Assembly (NCBI RefSeq): GCF_014672715.2
Contig: NZ_CP058566.2
Coordinates: 558,001 to 622,000 of the forward strand
Direction: 5' to 3'
Origin: Dehalogenimonas etheniformans
GTDB taxonomy: Bacteria; Chloroflexota; Dehalococcoidia; Dehalococcoidales; Dehalococcoidaceae
DNA length: 64,000 bases
The notes under the pieces are model-generated. The model was given only the letters and a program-made list of their open reading frames with translations. It was not told the DNA's origin and did not search any database. Of the stretch, positions 1 through 9,379 are shown piece by piece. Each line of letters begins with the position of its first letter. The stretch's first letter is position 1. Both the position numbers and the translations under genes were made by a program.

Positions 1-1249
1 CGACTTCACCCTGTAACAGGCGGCTCATAGCCTCGGTGCGTTTCAGGTCTGCCAGGATCTCGTTGAGCGACTTCTGCTGAGCGCCGGTGAGGCTAAAGGA
101 CAGCGATTTAAGAAACCTATCGAATAATGTTTTATCGGTGGGGATAGCCGAAGCCGGTTGTGAATGTTGCCAGGCACGTTTTCGAGCTAATACTCCTAAT
201 TGCAGAAAGAAGAGTTCATCGAAAGCAAGGCGAACCCGCGCGGCATTTTTTGAGAGCTCGTCCTCCGGGAAATGTGCGTGGGAGATTGCGGACGGGAGAT
301 CTGTAAGACCACGACGCTGCCTGATTGTGGAAGGCAGATAATCAGACAGAGACCCTGAGAACCCATCCACCACCTCTTTCATCAATTTCCGAACCGCGCG
401 CGGGAACAAGCCTGCGGTCAGGGGGTAAACCGGCACTAACCGCCCGGTGTGAACCAATTCCTTTTCCTCGAGTTTTTCCCATTCAGGCGACTCGAAGACC
501 AGCCTACCCTTCCAATCGCTGACCCGGCCGCTGATGACCACTCTGTCGCCGTTGTGGAGTTGCTTCACAAGGTAGGGGTTGTTGAACCACAATGCCCGGA
601 TGTTACCCGTTTCGTCCCCCAGGATGGCTTCTGTGGAGCGCCGGCCGCCCGGCGTGGTCAACCGCACCTCCCAGATGTTGGCCACGATGGTCTGATCGGG
701 TCCGGGGAGGAGAGAGGAAATCTTCGCCGTTTGAGAATAATCGACATGCCGCGTGGGGAAATGATAAAGAAGGTCACGGATACCAGTGATGCCCAACTTT
801 TTGTACTTGGCGGCGGTGGCTTCGCTTATGCCTTTCAACGTGGTGACCGGCAATGATAGTGAAGATGGGGGAGCGGCCGGCGCCTTCGACTTCGGGGCTT
901 TTTTCTTGTAGATGGCGGAGGGTTCGGCAATCTGAGGCGGCTCCATATCGACCGGTTTGGATAGCCCCGATTTTACTCCAACCGAAGTAGGGGTTCGAAA
1001 TTCTTCTACAAAGGATAGGAGATTTTCAATACTTAACCGACGGTCGGCGATCGCTTTTAAGGCATAGTCGAAATCGCCGATGTAACTGTTAAATTTGGTT
1101 AAACGAGTCTTGTCAGAGATGGAGGTAGCGACTTCAGCAGCCCAATTTGCCAGGAATTTATCAAATCCGCCGATGACAGCGGTATTCTGGAACCCTTTTT
1201 TCTTTTCTAAAGCAATTACAGCGTGGAGCCGCTCGATTGGTAAGGACAT
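1..1249 (-). CDS. recG: ATP-dependent DNA helicase RecG, N-terminal part (runs off the window)
   Basis: RecG remodels stalled replication forks and branched recombination intermediates. Reading the minus strand from the ATG at 1249 gives about 416 residues with no stop. A family-typical wedge/OB region starts near residue 130 (TTLKGISEATAAKYKKLGI, then DLLYHFPTRH). The helicase domain begins near residue 384 with LTGAQQKSLNEI and RLLQGEV, just before the Walker A motif that would lie beyond base 1. The first 120 residues are the less conserved N-terminal extension seen in many RecG proteins. An AGGT sits just before the ATG, and a perfect minus-strand TATAAT at 1264-1259 lies only ten bases upstream, so the leader could be very short. 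The C-terminal half is outside the window. Confidence 0.93.
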   Translation of the reverse strand, partial: MSLPIERLHAVIALEKKKGFQNTAVIGGFDKFLANWAAEVATSISDKTRLTKFNSYIGDFDYALKAIADRRLSIENLLSFVEEFRTPTSVGVKSGLSKPVDMEPPQIAEPSAIYKKKAPKSKAPAAPPSSLSLPVTTLKGISEATAAKYKKLGITGIRDLLYHFPTRHVDYSQTAKISSLLPGPDQTIVANIWEVRLTTPGGRRSTEAILGDETGNIRALWFNNPYLVKQLHNGDRVVISGRVSDWKGRLVFESPEWEKLEEKELVHTGRLVPVYPLTAGLFPRAVRKLMKEVVDGFSGSLSDYLPSTIRQRRGLTDLPSAISHAHFPEDELSKNAARVRLAFDELFFLQLGVLARKRAWQHSQPASAIPTDKTLFDRFLKSLSFSLTGAQQKSLNEILADLKRTEAMSRLLQGEV

Positions 1250-1350
1250 TTGACCTATATTATAGCGGAAAAAGCGGAGCTAAGCACTAAAAACCAAACT
1301 GTCAATAATACGAGGATAGAGTCCGATACTTAGGCTAGAACTCAATTCGG

Positions 1351-2190
1351 CTAAGCCTTGCCCATTACCGAGACCGAAATCACATTCGGCCCCATATAGC
1401 AGCCCAAGACCGGGCTGAATGTGGTCAGATAGATATTTTCCCTAGGATATATGGCTCCGAGTCTTTCGATTAAAGCATCCGCCATGTCGGGCGTAGTGGC
1501 ATATTCTACGGCCATCTCGTCAATTCGCTTGTGGCTGGCGGCAAAATTGTATAGCACGTCGATCCCGGCTTTCATGGTCCGGACTTGGGTCAAAGGAGAT
1601 ACTTCGCCGTCTTTGGTGGTTAGAACCGGCTTTACAGAAAGCAACACTCCTAAAAAACCCTTGGCCTTGCCAATTCGCCCCCCGCGGGCAAGGTATTTAA
1701 GAGTATCGAACGCCACGACAGGTTTGATATCAGCGACGCGGCTTTGCACGGCTTTTTTGAGGTCTGCAAGAGACATCCCTGAGGAAGCCTGCTTGGAAGC
1801 CCATATCGCCAAAATCCCCAGCGCTGCCGCGGTGGATTCCGAATCGATGACTTCAATGTTACATTCCGCTTTTACCATTTGTGTCGCTGATAACGCAGAA
1901 TCGTAAGTTCCGGAGAGCTTTTTGGAGATTGTGAGAACCATGACTTCATGAGTCTCGGCGCATAATTTTTTGTAGACGCTGGCAAAGGCGTTTGGGGAGG
2001 GCTGGGTGGTCTGGGGGAAGACTTCTTCAGTAGTCAACCGCCTGTAAAACTCGTCGGTTGAAATTTCAACGCGATCGAGGAAGGATTCGCGGCCGAACGA
2101 CACGGTAAGAGGGACGACACTGATGTCAAATTGCTTGGCCAGCGCAGGCGTGAGGTCGGATGTGGAATCGGTCACGATTTTGACAGTCAT
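1351..2190 (-). CDS. fakB: DegV family fatty-acid-binding protein (FakB-like)
   Basis: DegV/FakB proteins bind a fatty acid and present its carboxylate to the FakA kinase, feeding exogenous fatty acids into phospholipid synthesis. The 279-residue length is normal. The N-terminus KIVTDSTSDL, the TTQPSP segment near residue 62, SKKLSGTYDSA near 92 and the ARGGRIG loop near 170 are DegV hallmarks. The gene follows a FakA-like gene by 25 bases on the same strand, the arrangement expected for a kinase and its acyl carrier. Family assignment is firm. The fatty-acid role is inferred from the family and the neighbour. Confidence 0.9.
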   Translation of the reverse strand: MTVKIVTDSTSDLTPALAKQFDISVVPLTVSFGRESFLDRVEISTDEFYRRLTTEEVFPQTTQPSPNAFASVYKKLCAETHEVMVLTISKKLSGTYDSALSATQMVKAECNIEVIDSESTAAALGILAIWASKQASSGMSLADLKKAVQSRVADIKPVVAFDTLKYLARGGRIGKAKGFLGVLLSVKPVLTTKDGEVSPLTQVRTMKAGIDVLYNFAASHKRIDEMAVEYATTPDMADALIERLGAIYPRENIYLTTFSPVLGCYMGPNVISVSVMGKA

Positions 2191-2215
2191 ACGGCTAGCC
2201 TCCGAACTGAGAAGT

Positions 2216-3850
2216 TTATTCTAGTGACACAACATAGTCATAATGAGGTTGTCCACCACAGACCACTTCCACCTGCTTGCCTGGATATTTTGCCATAAGG
2301 CTTTCAGCCATGGCCCGGGCAGTCGGCTCCGCCGTGCCGCCTCCGAAATAGAGGGTCATGACTTCGATCTTGGAAAGATCGGTTTTCGCCAAAAGGTCCG
2401 CCAGAACCTTATCAGATGCCTCGTCTACGGCTGCCAAGTGACCATCCAAAAGGCCGATTGCCTGGCCTTTCTTGATAACCAAACCGTTAAACTTGGTATC
2501 GCGTACGGCGTGAGTAATCTCCACGGTGCGGACGCTGGTCCTGGCTTCATTCATTCGCTGGACATTGGAATCAAAATCCGCTTCATAATCGAAGGCCAGA
2601 AGAGACGCTACACCCTGCGGCAGAGTCTCCGTGGGGATAACGGCTATAGTTTTGTGGGTCAGCTGTTTCACCTGCTCCGCAGCGGGAACGATGTTCTTGT
2701 TGTTGGGCAGGATAATCACCTTTTCGGAACCTGCGGCTTCAATCGCCTGGAGGATGTCCTTGGTTGATGGGTTCATCGTCTGTCCGCCGGCCACTATACC
2801 GGAAGCACCTAGTGATGCAAACACATCTGCGAACCCATCGCCGGCGACGATCGCTACGATAGCGATCTCTACGGTCGGCTGCCGGTCCTTCTGCAAGGCC
2901 AGGAAGTCTTCATGCTGCTCGTCCATGTTGCGAATGCTGACTTTGTGAACCGTACCTAGCTTGGTGACGTAGTTAATCACCCTGCCGGGGGCCAGAGCGT
3001 GGATGTGGACGCGAATAGTGGAGGAATCACCGACGACGATAAGAGACACGCCCTTGCGCTTCAGGCGGGCGCGGATCTTGTTCAGGTCGAGATTATTACC
3101 CTTCAGGAGGAACTCGGTGCAGTATCCGAACGGCTCTTCGTCGTTTGGCGAAAGACGGGACGCCGGTTTGGCCGCCAATGGAATCGAACTGGCGATGACT
3201 CGAGACTTTTTGAATTGCATCTGTTCGGTTTCGCCGCGAAGGTAATGGAGCATCCCCTCGAGTTCGGTAAACAAGCCCTGACCGCCGGCATCAACAACCC
3301 CGGCGTCACGCAGGGCGGGCAACAATTTAGGGGTCCGCGCGACGGATTCAGATGCAGCGTTCATCGCCGACTCAATAAGTTTAACGATGGAGTTGTCTTT
3401 CTCAGCCGAGGTCCTTGCTGCGCCGGCCACATCGGTCAGAACGGTCAGGATAGTGCCCTCGACCGGATTGGACAAGCCTTTGTAAGCGGTCTCGACCGCC
3501 TTGGTCAGGGCTTCCGCCCAGTCCCCTGCGGTGACTGTTTCCTTACCTTCGAAAACCGTGGCTACACCGCGCCATATCTGGGAGGAAATAACCCCGGAGT
3601 TGCCCCTGGCACCCATGAGAGCGCCCTTGGCTACGGCCGCCGAGATTTCTCCGACGTTATCCGCAGTGACCCTGGACGTCTCGTCCACTGCAGAGCGGAG
3701 GGTGAGGAGCATGTTGGTGCCACAATCGCCATCGGGCACAGGGAAAACATTTAAAGCGTCGATATCGGATGCGCTTTTTTCAAGCCAGGCGGCAGCAGCA
3801 GCCAGCATGTCGCGCATTTCCTGTCCGGTCATGATCGCTTGGGCTGACAT
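2216..3850 (-). CDS. fakA: DAK2-domain fatty acid kinase FakA-like (YloV family)
   Basis: FakA phosphorylates fatty acids held on FakB proteins. The 544-residue protein has an N-terminal DhaL/DAK2 ATP-binding domain (residues about 8-200) with DGDCGTNM near 40 and GARGNSGVISSQI near 80, then a middle domain, then a C-terminal DegV-like half ending in FGGGTAEPTARAM. An SD (AGAGGTG) lies seven bases before the ATG. It is the upstream gene of a two-gene minus-strand unit with the DegV protein. No catalytic residue looks missing. Older annotation would call it dihydroxyacetone kinase-like; the fatty-acid role is inferred. Confidence 0.9.
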   Translation of the reverse strand: MSAQAIMTGQEMRDMLAAAAAWLEKSASDIDALNVFPVPDGDCGTNMLLTLRSAVDETSRVTADNVGEISAAVAKGALMGARGNSGVISSQIWRGVATVFEGKETVTAGDWAEALTKAVETAYKGLSNPVEGTILTVLTDVAGAARTSAEKDNSIVKLIESAMNAASESVARTPKLLPALRDAGVVDAGGQGLFTELEGMLHYLRGETEQMQFKKSRVIASSIPLAAKPASRLSPNDEEPFGYCTEFLLKGNNLDLNKIRARLKRKGVSLIVVGDSSTIRVHIHALAPGRVINYVTKLGTVHKVSIRNMDEQHEDFLALQKDRQPTVEIAIVAIVAGDGFADVFASLGASGIVAGGQTMNPSTKDILQAIEAAGSEKVIILPNNKNIVPAAEQVKQLTHKTIAVIPTETLPQGVASLLAFDYEADFDSNVQRMNEARTSVRTVEITHAVRDTKFNGLVIKKGQAIGLLDGHLAAVDEASDKVLADLLAKTDLSKIEVMTLYFGGGTAEPTARAMAESLMAKYPGKQVEVVCGGQPHYDYVVSLE

Positions 3851-3898
3851 ACCTTACACCTCTAGTGGCGCCGGTTATGGCGCCAAACGTTTGCCAAG

Positions 3899-3928
3899 TT
3901 GTCACCCGCATTGCGGGTATGCTATATT
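3899..3928 (+). promoter_or_regulatory. Putative sigma-70 promoter for rpmB
   Basis: TTGTCA (3899-3904), an 18-base spacer and TATATT (3923-3928) match the -35 and -10 consensus at five of six bases each. They lie about 60 bases before the rpmB start in the divergent gap between fakA and rpmB. A nearby GGCGCC pair (3868-3873 and 3880-3885) could pair into a small hairpin. No experiment supports this. Confidence 0.45.
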
Positions 3929-3989
3929 TATCGGACGGCATTGTATATTATCACCAAATGAATAGTCAAAGGAGTCCATAACCCCGGCC

Positions 3990-4175
3990 ATGAAATGCGA
4001 TTATTGCGGCAAAACACCGATGTTTGGTCATAACGTTTCTCATTCCAAACGACGCACCAACCGCCGTTCCGAACCCAACTGTCATCCCGCCCGCGTCCTT
4101 TTGAACGGCAAGTCCACCCGGTTATCGCTCTGCACCCGCTGCCTCCGAACTCTGTCTAAAATGGCTGCAGCCTAA
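3990..4175 (+). CDS. rpmB: 50S ribosomal protein L28
   Basis: L28 is a small basic protein of the large ribosomal subunit. The 61 residues begin with a CDYCGK zinc-type pair and contain HNVSHSKRRTNRR, the L28 signature. A second CxxC (LCTRC, near residue 48) completes four cysteines, so this looks like the zinc-binding form. The nearest SD-like AAAGGAG (3968-3974) is about 15 bases from the ATG, farther than usual. It stands as a single-gene unit between its own promoter and a strong terminator. Confidence 0.95.
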   Translation: MKCDYCGKTPMFGHNVSHSKRRTNRRSEPNCHPARVLLNGKSTRLSLCTRCLRTLSKMAAA

Positions 4176-4220
4176 CCCTCAAAAAAGACCGATTCTAAAA
4201 AAACCGAAAAAAATTATGAA

Positions 4221-4256
4221 GAGCCACCGCCTGCATGCAGGCGGTGGCTCTTTTTT
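4221..4256. terminator. Bidirectional intrinsic terminator between rpmB and argH
   Basis: A perfect 15-base inverted repeat (4221-4250, centre TGCA) is followed by TTTTTT on plus. On minus it is followed by an interrupted T-rich run, read from the A-rich bases at 4199-4213. It can end both rpmB and the converging argH. Confidence 0.9.
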
Positions 4257-4283
4257 GGATTCATCGACTTTGTCGGTTCGGAC

Positions 4284-5657
4284 TTATGATCCAGAAAGTA
4301 ATGCCTTGGCCTCAGCGAGCGCCTGTTCGACTCGATCTCGCGCCGTTCCCCCAGGATTGTTCTTTGAATCGACCGACGTTACAACGGTGATTCCGAAAAC
4401 ATCCTGATCGAACATGGGGGAGAATCTTCGGTATTCGTCAAGCGGTAACTCAGAGAAGGTCTTGCCTTCCTTGATGCAATGGCTGACCAGCCGCCCGACG
4501 ATGCCGTGGGCATTCCTGAAGGTTTCCCCTTTTTTAACAAGGTAGTCGGCGAGGTCCGTGGCAAGCAGGTAGCTGCGGTCAACAGATTTCAGCATCTTCT
4601 CCGGTCTGATTTTGATAGTCTCAACCATGCCGCTAACCACTTTAAGAGACATCAATAAGGTATCCGTGGCGTCAAAGATAGCTTCTTTATCTTCCTGAAG
4701 ATCCCGGTTGTAAGCCAGGGGCAATCCTTTTAAGGTAGTCAGGAGCCCCAAGAGGTGACCATAAACGCGGCCTGTCTTACCGCGGCAAAGTTCGGCGACA
4801 TCTGGGTTTTTCTTCTGCGGCATAATAGATGAGCCTGTGGCGTAAGCATCGTCCATCTCTATGAACCCAAATTCAGCCCCGCTCCAGATGACCATTTCCT
4901 CAGAGAGCCGCGACAGGTGCATCATGGTCAGGGAGGCGGCGGCCAGGTATTCGACCACAAAGTCCCTATCAGACACCGCATCAAGGCTGTTCCGGCTGAT
5001 CGACGAGAAGCCAAGCTCTTTAGCTACGAAGGCGCGGTCGATATTATAGGCGACGCCCGTCAAAGCTCCGCTGCCCAAAGGCAAAACATCGGTGCGCTTC
5101 AAGCAATCGGTGAAACGCTCTTTATCGCGCTGCAGCATCTCGAAATAAGCTAGAAAGTGATGCGCCAGGAGGACCGGTTGGGCGGGTTGAAGATGAGTAT
5201 ATCCGGGTACGATAACATCGGGATTGTTCTCAGCCAATCCTACGCATGCCGACTGCAAAGATTTGATCGATTCAAGTGTCCAAATGATGACGTCCTTCAT
5301 GTACAAACGCAGGTCGGTGGCAACCTGATCGTTTCGGCTCCGGGCGGTGTGAAGTCGTCCTGCTGCCTCCCCGATCTTTTCTTTGAGTCTCGCCTCGATG
5401 GCCATGTGGATGTCTTCCATCTCAGGTTTGAACTCAAATTTGCCATCGTTGATCTCAATTTCAACTTCCAGGAGCCCTCTTATAATCTCAAGGGCATCGA
5501 ACGGCGGAATTATTCCCTGCTTGGCAAGCATCCTGGCATGGGCAATAGATCCTCGAACGTCCTCATGATATAGGCGCTTGTCGAATGGTAGTGATGTCGT
5601 GTACTTGACCACCATTTCGTCTGCAGGCTTATCGAAGCGACTACGAACGTGACTCAT
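4284..5657 (-). CDS. argH: Argininosuccinate lyase
   Basis: ArgH splits argininosuccinate into arginine and fumarate, the last step of arginine synthesis. The signature GSSIMPQKKNPD lies near residue 280, and RLHTARSRNDQ, around the substrate-binding loop, near 105. The 457-residue length is typical. I chose the ATG at 5657 over one ten codons upstream because GGGGGG sits six bases before it. The gene follows argG by about 75 bases on the same strand and ends at a shared bidirectional terminator. Confidence 0.95.
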   Translation of the reverse strand: MSHVRSRFDKPADEMVVKYTTSLPFDKRLYHEDVRGSIAHARMLAKQGIIPPFDALEIIRGLLEVEIEINDGKFEFKPEMEDIHMAIEARLKEKIGEAAGRLHTARSRNDQVATDLRLYMKDVIIWTLESIKSLQSACVGLAENNPDVIVPGYTHLQPAQPVLLAHHFLAYFEMLQRDKERFTDCLKRTDVLPLGSGALTGVAYNIDRAFVAKELGFSSISRNSLDAVSDRDFVVEYLAAASLTMMHLSRLSEEMVIWSGAEFGFIEMDDAYATGSSIMPQKKNPDVAELCRGKTGRVYGHLLGLLTTLKGLPLAYNRDLQEDKEAIFDATDTLLMSLKVVSGMVETIKIRPEKMLKSVDRSYLLATDLADYLVKKGETFRNAHGIVGRLVSHCIKEGKTFSELPLDEYRRFSPMFDQDVFGITVVTSVDSKNNPGGTARDRVEQALAEAKALLSGS

Positions 5658-5731
5658 CGTTTCCCCCCAATGCCAGTGACCAAACAATACGGAACAAGTT
5701 CCAAAGTCAGACCGTCACCGACTTATTATTG

Positions 5732-6928
5732 CTACTTGAGCGTCTGCGCCCTGGCTTGGGTACGAACCGGCAGACCCCAGAGCTTGATAAAGCCGACGGC
5801 CGCGGATGCATCGAATGTGTCACCGGTTTCATAGGTCGCTAAGCCGTGGCTGTAGAGTGAATAGGGAGATTTGCGCCCTACGACGCGGAAGCCACCACGC
5901 TCTAGTTTCAACCGGACAGAACCAGTTACGTATTTCTGGGTATTTTTGACATAGGCATCCAGGTCCGCCTTATGTGCGGAGAACCACAAACCGTTGTAAA
6001 CCAGGTCGGCATATTCCTGGGCGACTTTAGCCTTAAAACGAGCCTGATCTTTAGCCAGGGTCAGCGTCTCGAGGGCGGCGTGGGCTGCAAGTAACACGAC
6101 CGCCGCGGGGGCTTCGTAAGTTTCACGGGATTTGATACCCACCAGCCGATTCTCAATATGGTCAATTCGCCCGATGCCATGAGCCCCGGCGATCTCGTTC
6201 AATGTCGAGACCAATGTTACACCGTCCATCCGCCGGTTGTTTAGGGTAACGGGCGATCCCTGTTTGAAACCGATGGTAACGTAAGCGGGCTTCTCAGGGG
6301 TGTCCTTTACTTCACGCGTCCAGGCGAAGGCATCAATCGGGGGTTCCACCCAAGGATCTTCAAGAATGCCGCATTCGCACGATCTACCCCAAAGGTTTTC
6401 ATCGACGGAGTAGGGATTCTTGGCGCTAACAGGCAGCGGGATTTTGAATTTCTTGGCGTATTCGATGGTCTGCAGGCGGGTCATACCCCACTCGCGGGCG
6501 GGGGCAATGACTTTCAATTGGGGTGCGAGGGCGGCGGTGGCTACGTCGAATCTCACCTGGTCGTTGCCTTTGCCGGTGCAACCATGGGCTATGGCGGTGG
6601 CGCCTTCAGCCAGGGCGACGTCGACGAGAAGTTTGGCTATAAGCGGCCGGCCGATAGCAGTGGCCAATGGGTACTCATTTTCATAGATGGCCCCGGCAGC
6701 TAGGGTTTTCCAGATGTAATCCTCAATGAACTCTTTCCGGGCGTCAACGATAAGGGCTTTTATGGCTCCGACCTTGAGCGCCTTTTCACGTATCAAGGTG
6801 AAATCGCGTTCGTTTCCCACGTCGATAGTCAGGGTGATGACGTCCATGCCGTAATGTTCTTTGAGCCATGGGATTGCGGCAGAAGTGTCGAGACCGCCGG
6901 AATATGCCAAAACCACTTTTTCAGCCAT
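5732..6928 (-). CDS. argG: Argininosuccinate synthase
   Basis: ArgG joins citrulline and aspartate using ATP. The PP-loop AYSGGLDTSAAI is at residues 8-19. AHGCTGKGNDQVRF near 115 and the SVDENLWGRSCECG region near 180 are class hallmarks. The length of 398 residues is normal. The start at 6928 is preferred over a site six codons upstream because GAAAGG precedes it at a fitting distance. argH follows directly. No argC, argF or carbamoyl-phosphate genes are in the window. Confidence 0.95.
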   Translation of the reverse strand: MAEKVVLAYSGGLDTSAAIPWLKEHYGMDVITLTIDVGNERDFTLIREKALKVGAIKALIVDARKEFIEDYIWKTLAAGAIYENEYPLATAIGRPLIAKLLVDVALAEGATAIAHGCTGKGNDQVRFDVATAALAPQLKVIAPAREWGMTRLQTIEYAKKFKIPLPVSAKNPYSVDENLWGRSCECGILEDPWVEPPIDAFAWTREVKDTPEKPAYVTIGFKQGSPVTLNNRRMDGVTLVSTLNEIAGAHGIGRIDHIENRLVGIKSRETYEAPAAVVLLAAHAALETLTLAKDQARFKAKVAQEYADLVYNGLWFSAHKADLDAYVKNTQKYVTGSVRLKLERGGFRVVGRKSPYSLYSHGLATYETGDTFDASAAVGFIKLWGLPVRTQARAQTLK

Positions 6929-7278
6929 AAAAGACCTTTCTAACAATCGAGAGTAACGCTTATTATGCTACAAAAGAAGCATTGATGCTAATAACTGCCG
7001 TTACCGCCGAGTGACCTGGTTCCATTTCTATGAAATGAAATCGCGGAAATCCCATAAAATCTCACGCTCACCCAAAAAAAGTAATTCCACATTTGAGGCT
7101 TATCATTCAAATGGGTACGAAAGCACTATTTACACACAACACGGCGCGTGAAAGAATTTGAGAATCTGAAAGAAGCCGATACGATAGCTGCACTATTAGT
7201 CTTGGTGGCAATGATTTTCGGGGTGTCGCTGGTGGGGGCTGCGAGATTGGAGAGCGGACGTTAATCAAACCCGCGTGA
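6929..7278. other. Intergenic region upstream of argG, no recognised gene
   Basis: About 350 bases separate argG from the upstream hydrolase-like gene. The stretch is AT-richer than its surroundings and probably holds the argG promoter. A 38-codon frame beginning GTG at 7148 encodes one hydrophobic segment but has no SD, so I do not call it. No hairpin terminator or RNA was recognised. Confidence 0.5.
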
Positions 7279-8157
7279 TTACTTGCAGCTGTTGAAGTGC
7301 TTGTTGAGGAACCGCAGCACGTTTTCCCGAATTAGCGGATAATCCTGCCAGTTATAATCATGACCGGGCGCCCCAATATACAATAGTACGTTGCCCGGCG
7401 AGGCCGGGCTTTTTCCGCGAAGGGCATCCCAGTTGGCTTTAAAGGCCCGACTCCAATGACCATAACTGAAAGCGTCCGGGACGACTCCATTAGAGCGCAT
7501 ATTTAGCACTCGGTCGCTGACGTAGTTGTCGTACCAGAACGGCGGACCAAATTCGATTGAAAAAAGCCTTTCTTCTTCAGGCAACATTTTTATCACTTGG
7601 TTGGACATCACCGTTCCATTGCTCTCGGCGCACATCAACACTTTGAGATTGGGCAAATGATGCCACAAGAATTTTAATCTTAATGCCAACTCTCTTGGTT
7701 TGGAGACCGACTTGGCCCCAGCGTTAAGGATTTCGCTGATGTACCCCCGCAAGCTGCGATAAGCCCTCTGGTAATTGAGCACCAGAACCCGGCAATGTCG
7801 GGTGATGAACTCATCTTCTATTGCGTTAACGATTGTGGCGTATCCGGAGGCTTTATCCAACGCGGTCCAACCGTAACCTCCGGAGTTGAACAACACGAAG
7901 ATGTCGGTATTTTTGAGGGATTCGTAGGTTGCCAGCAAGTCCGCAGCTAACTTGATCCTTTTTGTCTTATCCCTGGGGTGAAGGGATTTCGCCATTTCCA
8001 AGGCATCGTCCCTGACTGTACCGGGTACCTGAGATAGAATAACCGGCGGGAGGGGGAGGGCGGTGAAAGCATGGCGCATTTTGCCAGGATCGGGCATTTG
8101 CCAGCTAAAAACAACGATCAAGCCCAGGGCGATAATGACCGCGATGGCAATAATCAT
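7279..8157 (-). CDS. Membrane-anchored alpha/beta-hydrolase-like protein of unknown function
   Basis: The 292-residue protein starts with one strongly hydrophobic segment (residues 1-19), a signal anchor or uncleaved signal peptide, followed by an outside-facing domain. That domain has a strand-like FVLFNSGGYGWT near 87 and a nucleophile-elbow-like MCAESNGT near 175. Near the C-terminus GAPGHDYNW could supply the His of a triad. These features suggest an alpha/beta hydrolase, but the elbow is E-S-N-G rather than a strict GxSxG and I do not recognise a named family. It starts 12 bases after the argD stop on the same strand, so it may be co-transcribed with argJBD. No clear SD is seen. Confidence 0.6.
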   Translation of the reverse strand: MIIAIAVIIALGLIVVFSWQMPDPGKMRHAFTALPLPPVILSQVPGTVRDDALEMAKSLHPRDKTKRIKLAADLLATYESLKNTDIFVLFNSGGYGWTALDKASGYATIVNAIEDEFITRHCRVLVLNYQRAYRSLRGYISEILNAGAKSVSKPRELALRLKFLWHHLPNLKVLMCAESNGTVMSNQVIKMLPEEERLFSIEFGPPFWYDNYVSDRVLNMRSNGVVPDAFSYGHWSRAFKANWDALRGKSPASPGNVLLYIGAPGHDYNWQDYPLIRENVLRFLNKHFNSCK

Positions 8158-8169
8158 GCAGCCGTTATC

Positions 8170-9366
8170 TCAATTGCCGACGCCCAAGCGGGTGATTGCT
8201 TTATCAAGAAGATCAACAGCCTCGTCTATCTCACCGGCAGTGATGGTCAGAGCCGGCATCAACCGGATGGCGTTGGGTTTTACGTCGTTAACTAGAAGGC
8301 CGGCCTCAAGACATTTCTGGGCAAGTGTTTTGGCGATGTCACTCGAAAATTGGACCGCCATCAACAAGCCCTTGCCACGGATATTAGTGATAAGACCGGG
8401 ATGCTTTGCTGAAAGACCGTTGAGGCGTTCGGTGAGACGTTGGCCCATGTCATAGGCGTTTCGAGGTACATCGTTCTCGAGGATGAATTTCAAAGTCTCG
8501 AAGGCGGCGGCGCAGGTCACCGGGTTGCCGCCGAAGGTCGACCCGTGCTCACCGAAGGTGAAAACCGAAAATTTATCCTTGGCCATGATGGCACCGATGG
8601 GTAGACCACCACCCAAACCCTTGGCCAACGACATGATATCAGGCTCAATACCGAAGGACTGGTGAGCGAAGAGGGTTCCGGTCCGTCCGATGCCGGTCTG
8701 GATCTCGTCAAGAATCAGGACGATACCTTTTTCATCGCACCAGCGGCGGACCTCTTTCAGGTAATCCGGCGACGGCACGTTGACCCCTCCCTCGCCCTGC
8801 ACTGGTTCAAGCATCACTGCGCAAACGGTTCTTGAAGTGGCTTTCTTGATCGCTTCGATGTTGTTGTACTCAACGTTAATGAAGCCGGCGGGCAGGGGGG
8901 TATAGGGCGCCTGGTGTTTGAGTTGACCTGAGGCGGAAACCATGGCCAGCGTCCGGCCGTGGAAGGAACCGGTGCCGGTAATCACCTCGTAAGCGCCGTC
9001 TAAATGTAGCTTCCCATACCGGCGGGCCAGCTTGACCGCGCCTTCAGTAGCCTCCGCCCCGGAGTTGCACAAAAATATCTTATCGAGCGAGCTATTTTCA
9101 ACAAGAAGCTGGGCCAGTTGAAGCTGCGGAATTGTGTAATAATGGTTGGAGGTTTGGATGAGTTCGCCGACCTGGCGACGCACCGCTTCGACCACCGCCG
9201 GATGGCAATGGCCCAGGGAATTCACCGCCCAACCCGCCACGAAGTCAAGGTATTTTTTACCGGACTCGTCCCAAACGTGGCTTCCCTGGCCCTTAACGAT
9301 CGTCAGCGGAGCGCGTTCCACCGTCCGCATAAAATGTTTTTTCTCGATTTCCATCCAGTCAACCAT
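8170..9366 (-). CDS. argD: Acetylornithine aminotransferase
   Basis: ArgD is a PLP enzyme that makes N-acetylornithine from the semialdehyde and glutamate. The protein is a class III aminotransferase of 398 residues, with CNSGAEATEGAVKLAR near 100, LILDEIQTGIGRTG near 220 and the PLP-lysine loop SLAKGLGGGLPIGA near 245. The start at 9366 has GGAGG six bases upstream; the in-frame ATG at 9387 would overlap argB and lacks such a site. It lies 14 bases after argB in argJ-argB-argD. A role in lysine or GABA metabolism is possible for the family, but the operon favours arginine. Confidence 0.93.
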   Translation of the reverse strand: MVDWMEIEKKHFMRTVERAPLTIVKGQGSHVWDESGKKYLDFVAGWAVNSLGHCHPAVVEAVRRQVGELIQTSNHYYTIPQLQLAQLLVENSSLDKIFLCNSGAEATEGAVKLARRYGKLHLDGAYEVITGTGSFHGRTLAMVSASGQLKHQAPYTPLPAGFINVEYNNIEAIKKATSRTVCAVMLEPVQGEGGVNVPSPDYLKEVRRWCDEKGIVLILDEIQTGIGRTGTLFAHQSFGIEPDIMSLAKGLGGGLPIGAIMAKDKFSVFTFGEHGSTFGGNPVTCAAAFETLKFILENDVPRNAYDMGQRLTERLNGLSAKHPGLITNIRGKGLLMAVQFSSDIAKTLAQKCLEAGLLVNDVKPNAIRLMPALTITAGEIDEAVDLLDKAITRLGVGN

Positions 9367-9379
9367 GCGATTCCTCCAC

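Noticed and set aside
2999-3754. 251-codon plus-strand frame inside fakA, and a 274-codon minus-strand frame inside prfC (62746-63570)
   Set aside because: Both lie antisense to strongly conserved genes and carry no motifs.
7148-7264. 38-codon GTG-started membrane-peptide ORF upstream of argG
   Set aside because: No SD and no conserved feature; it ends just before a converging gene and is probably chance.
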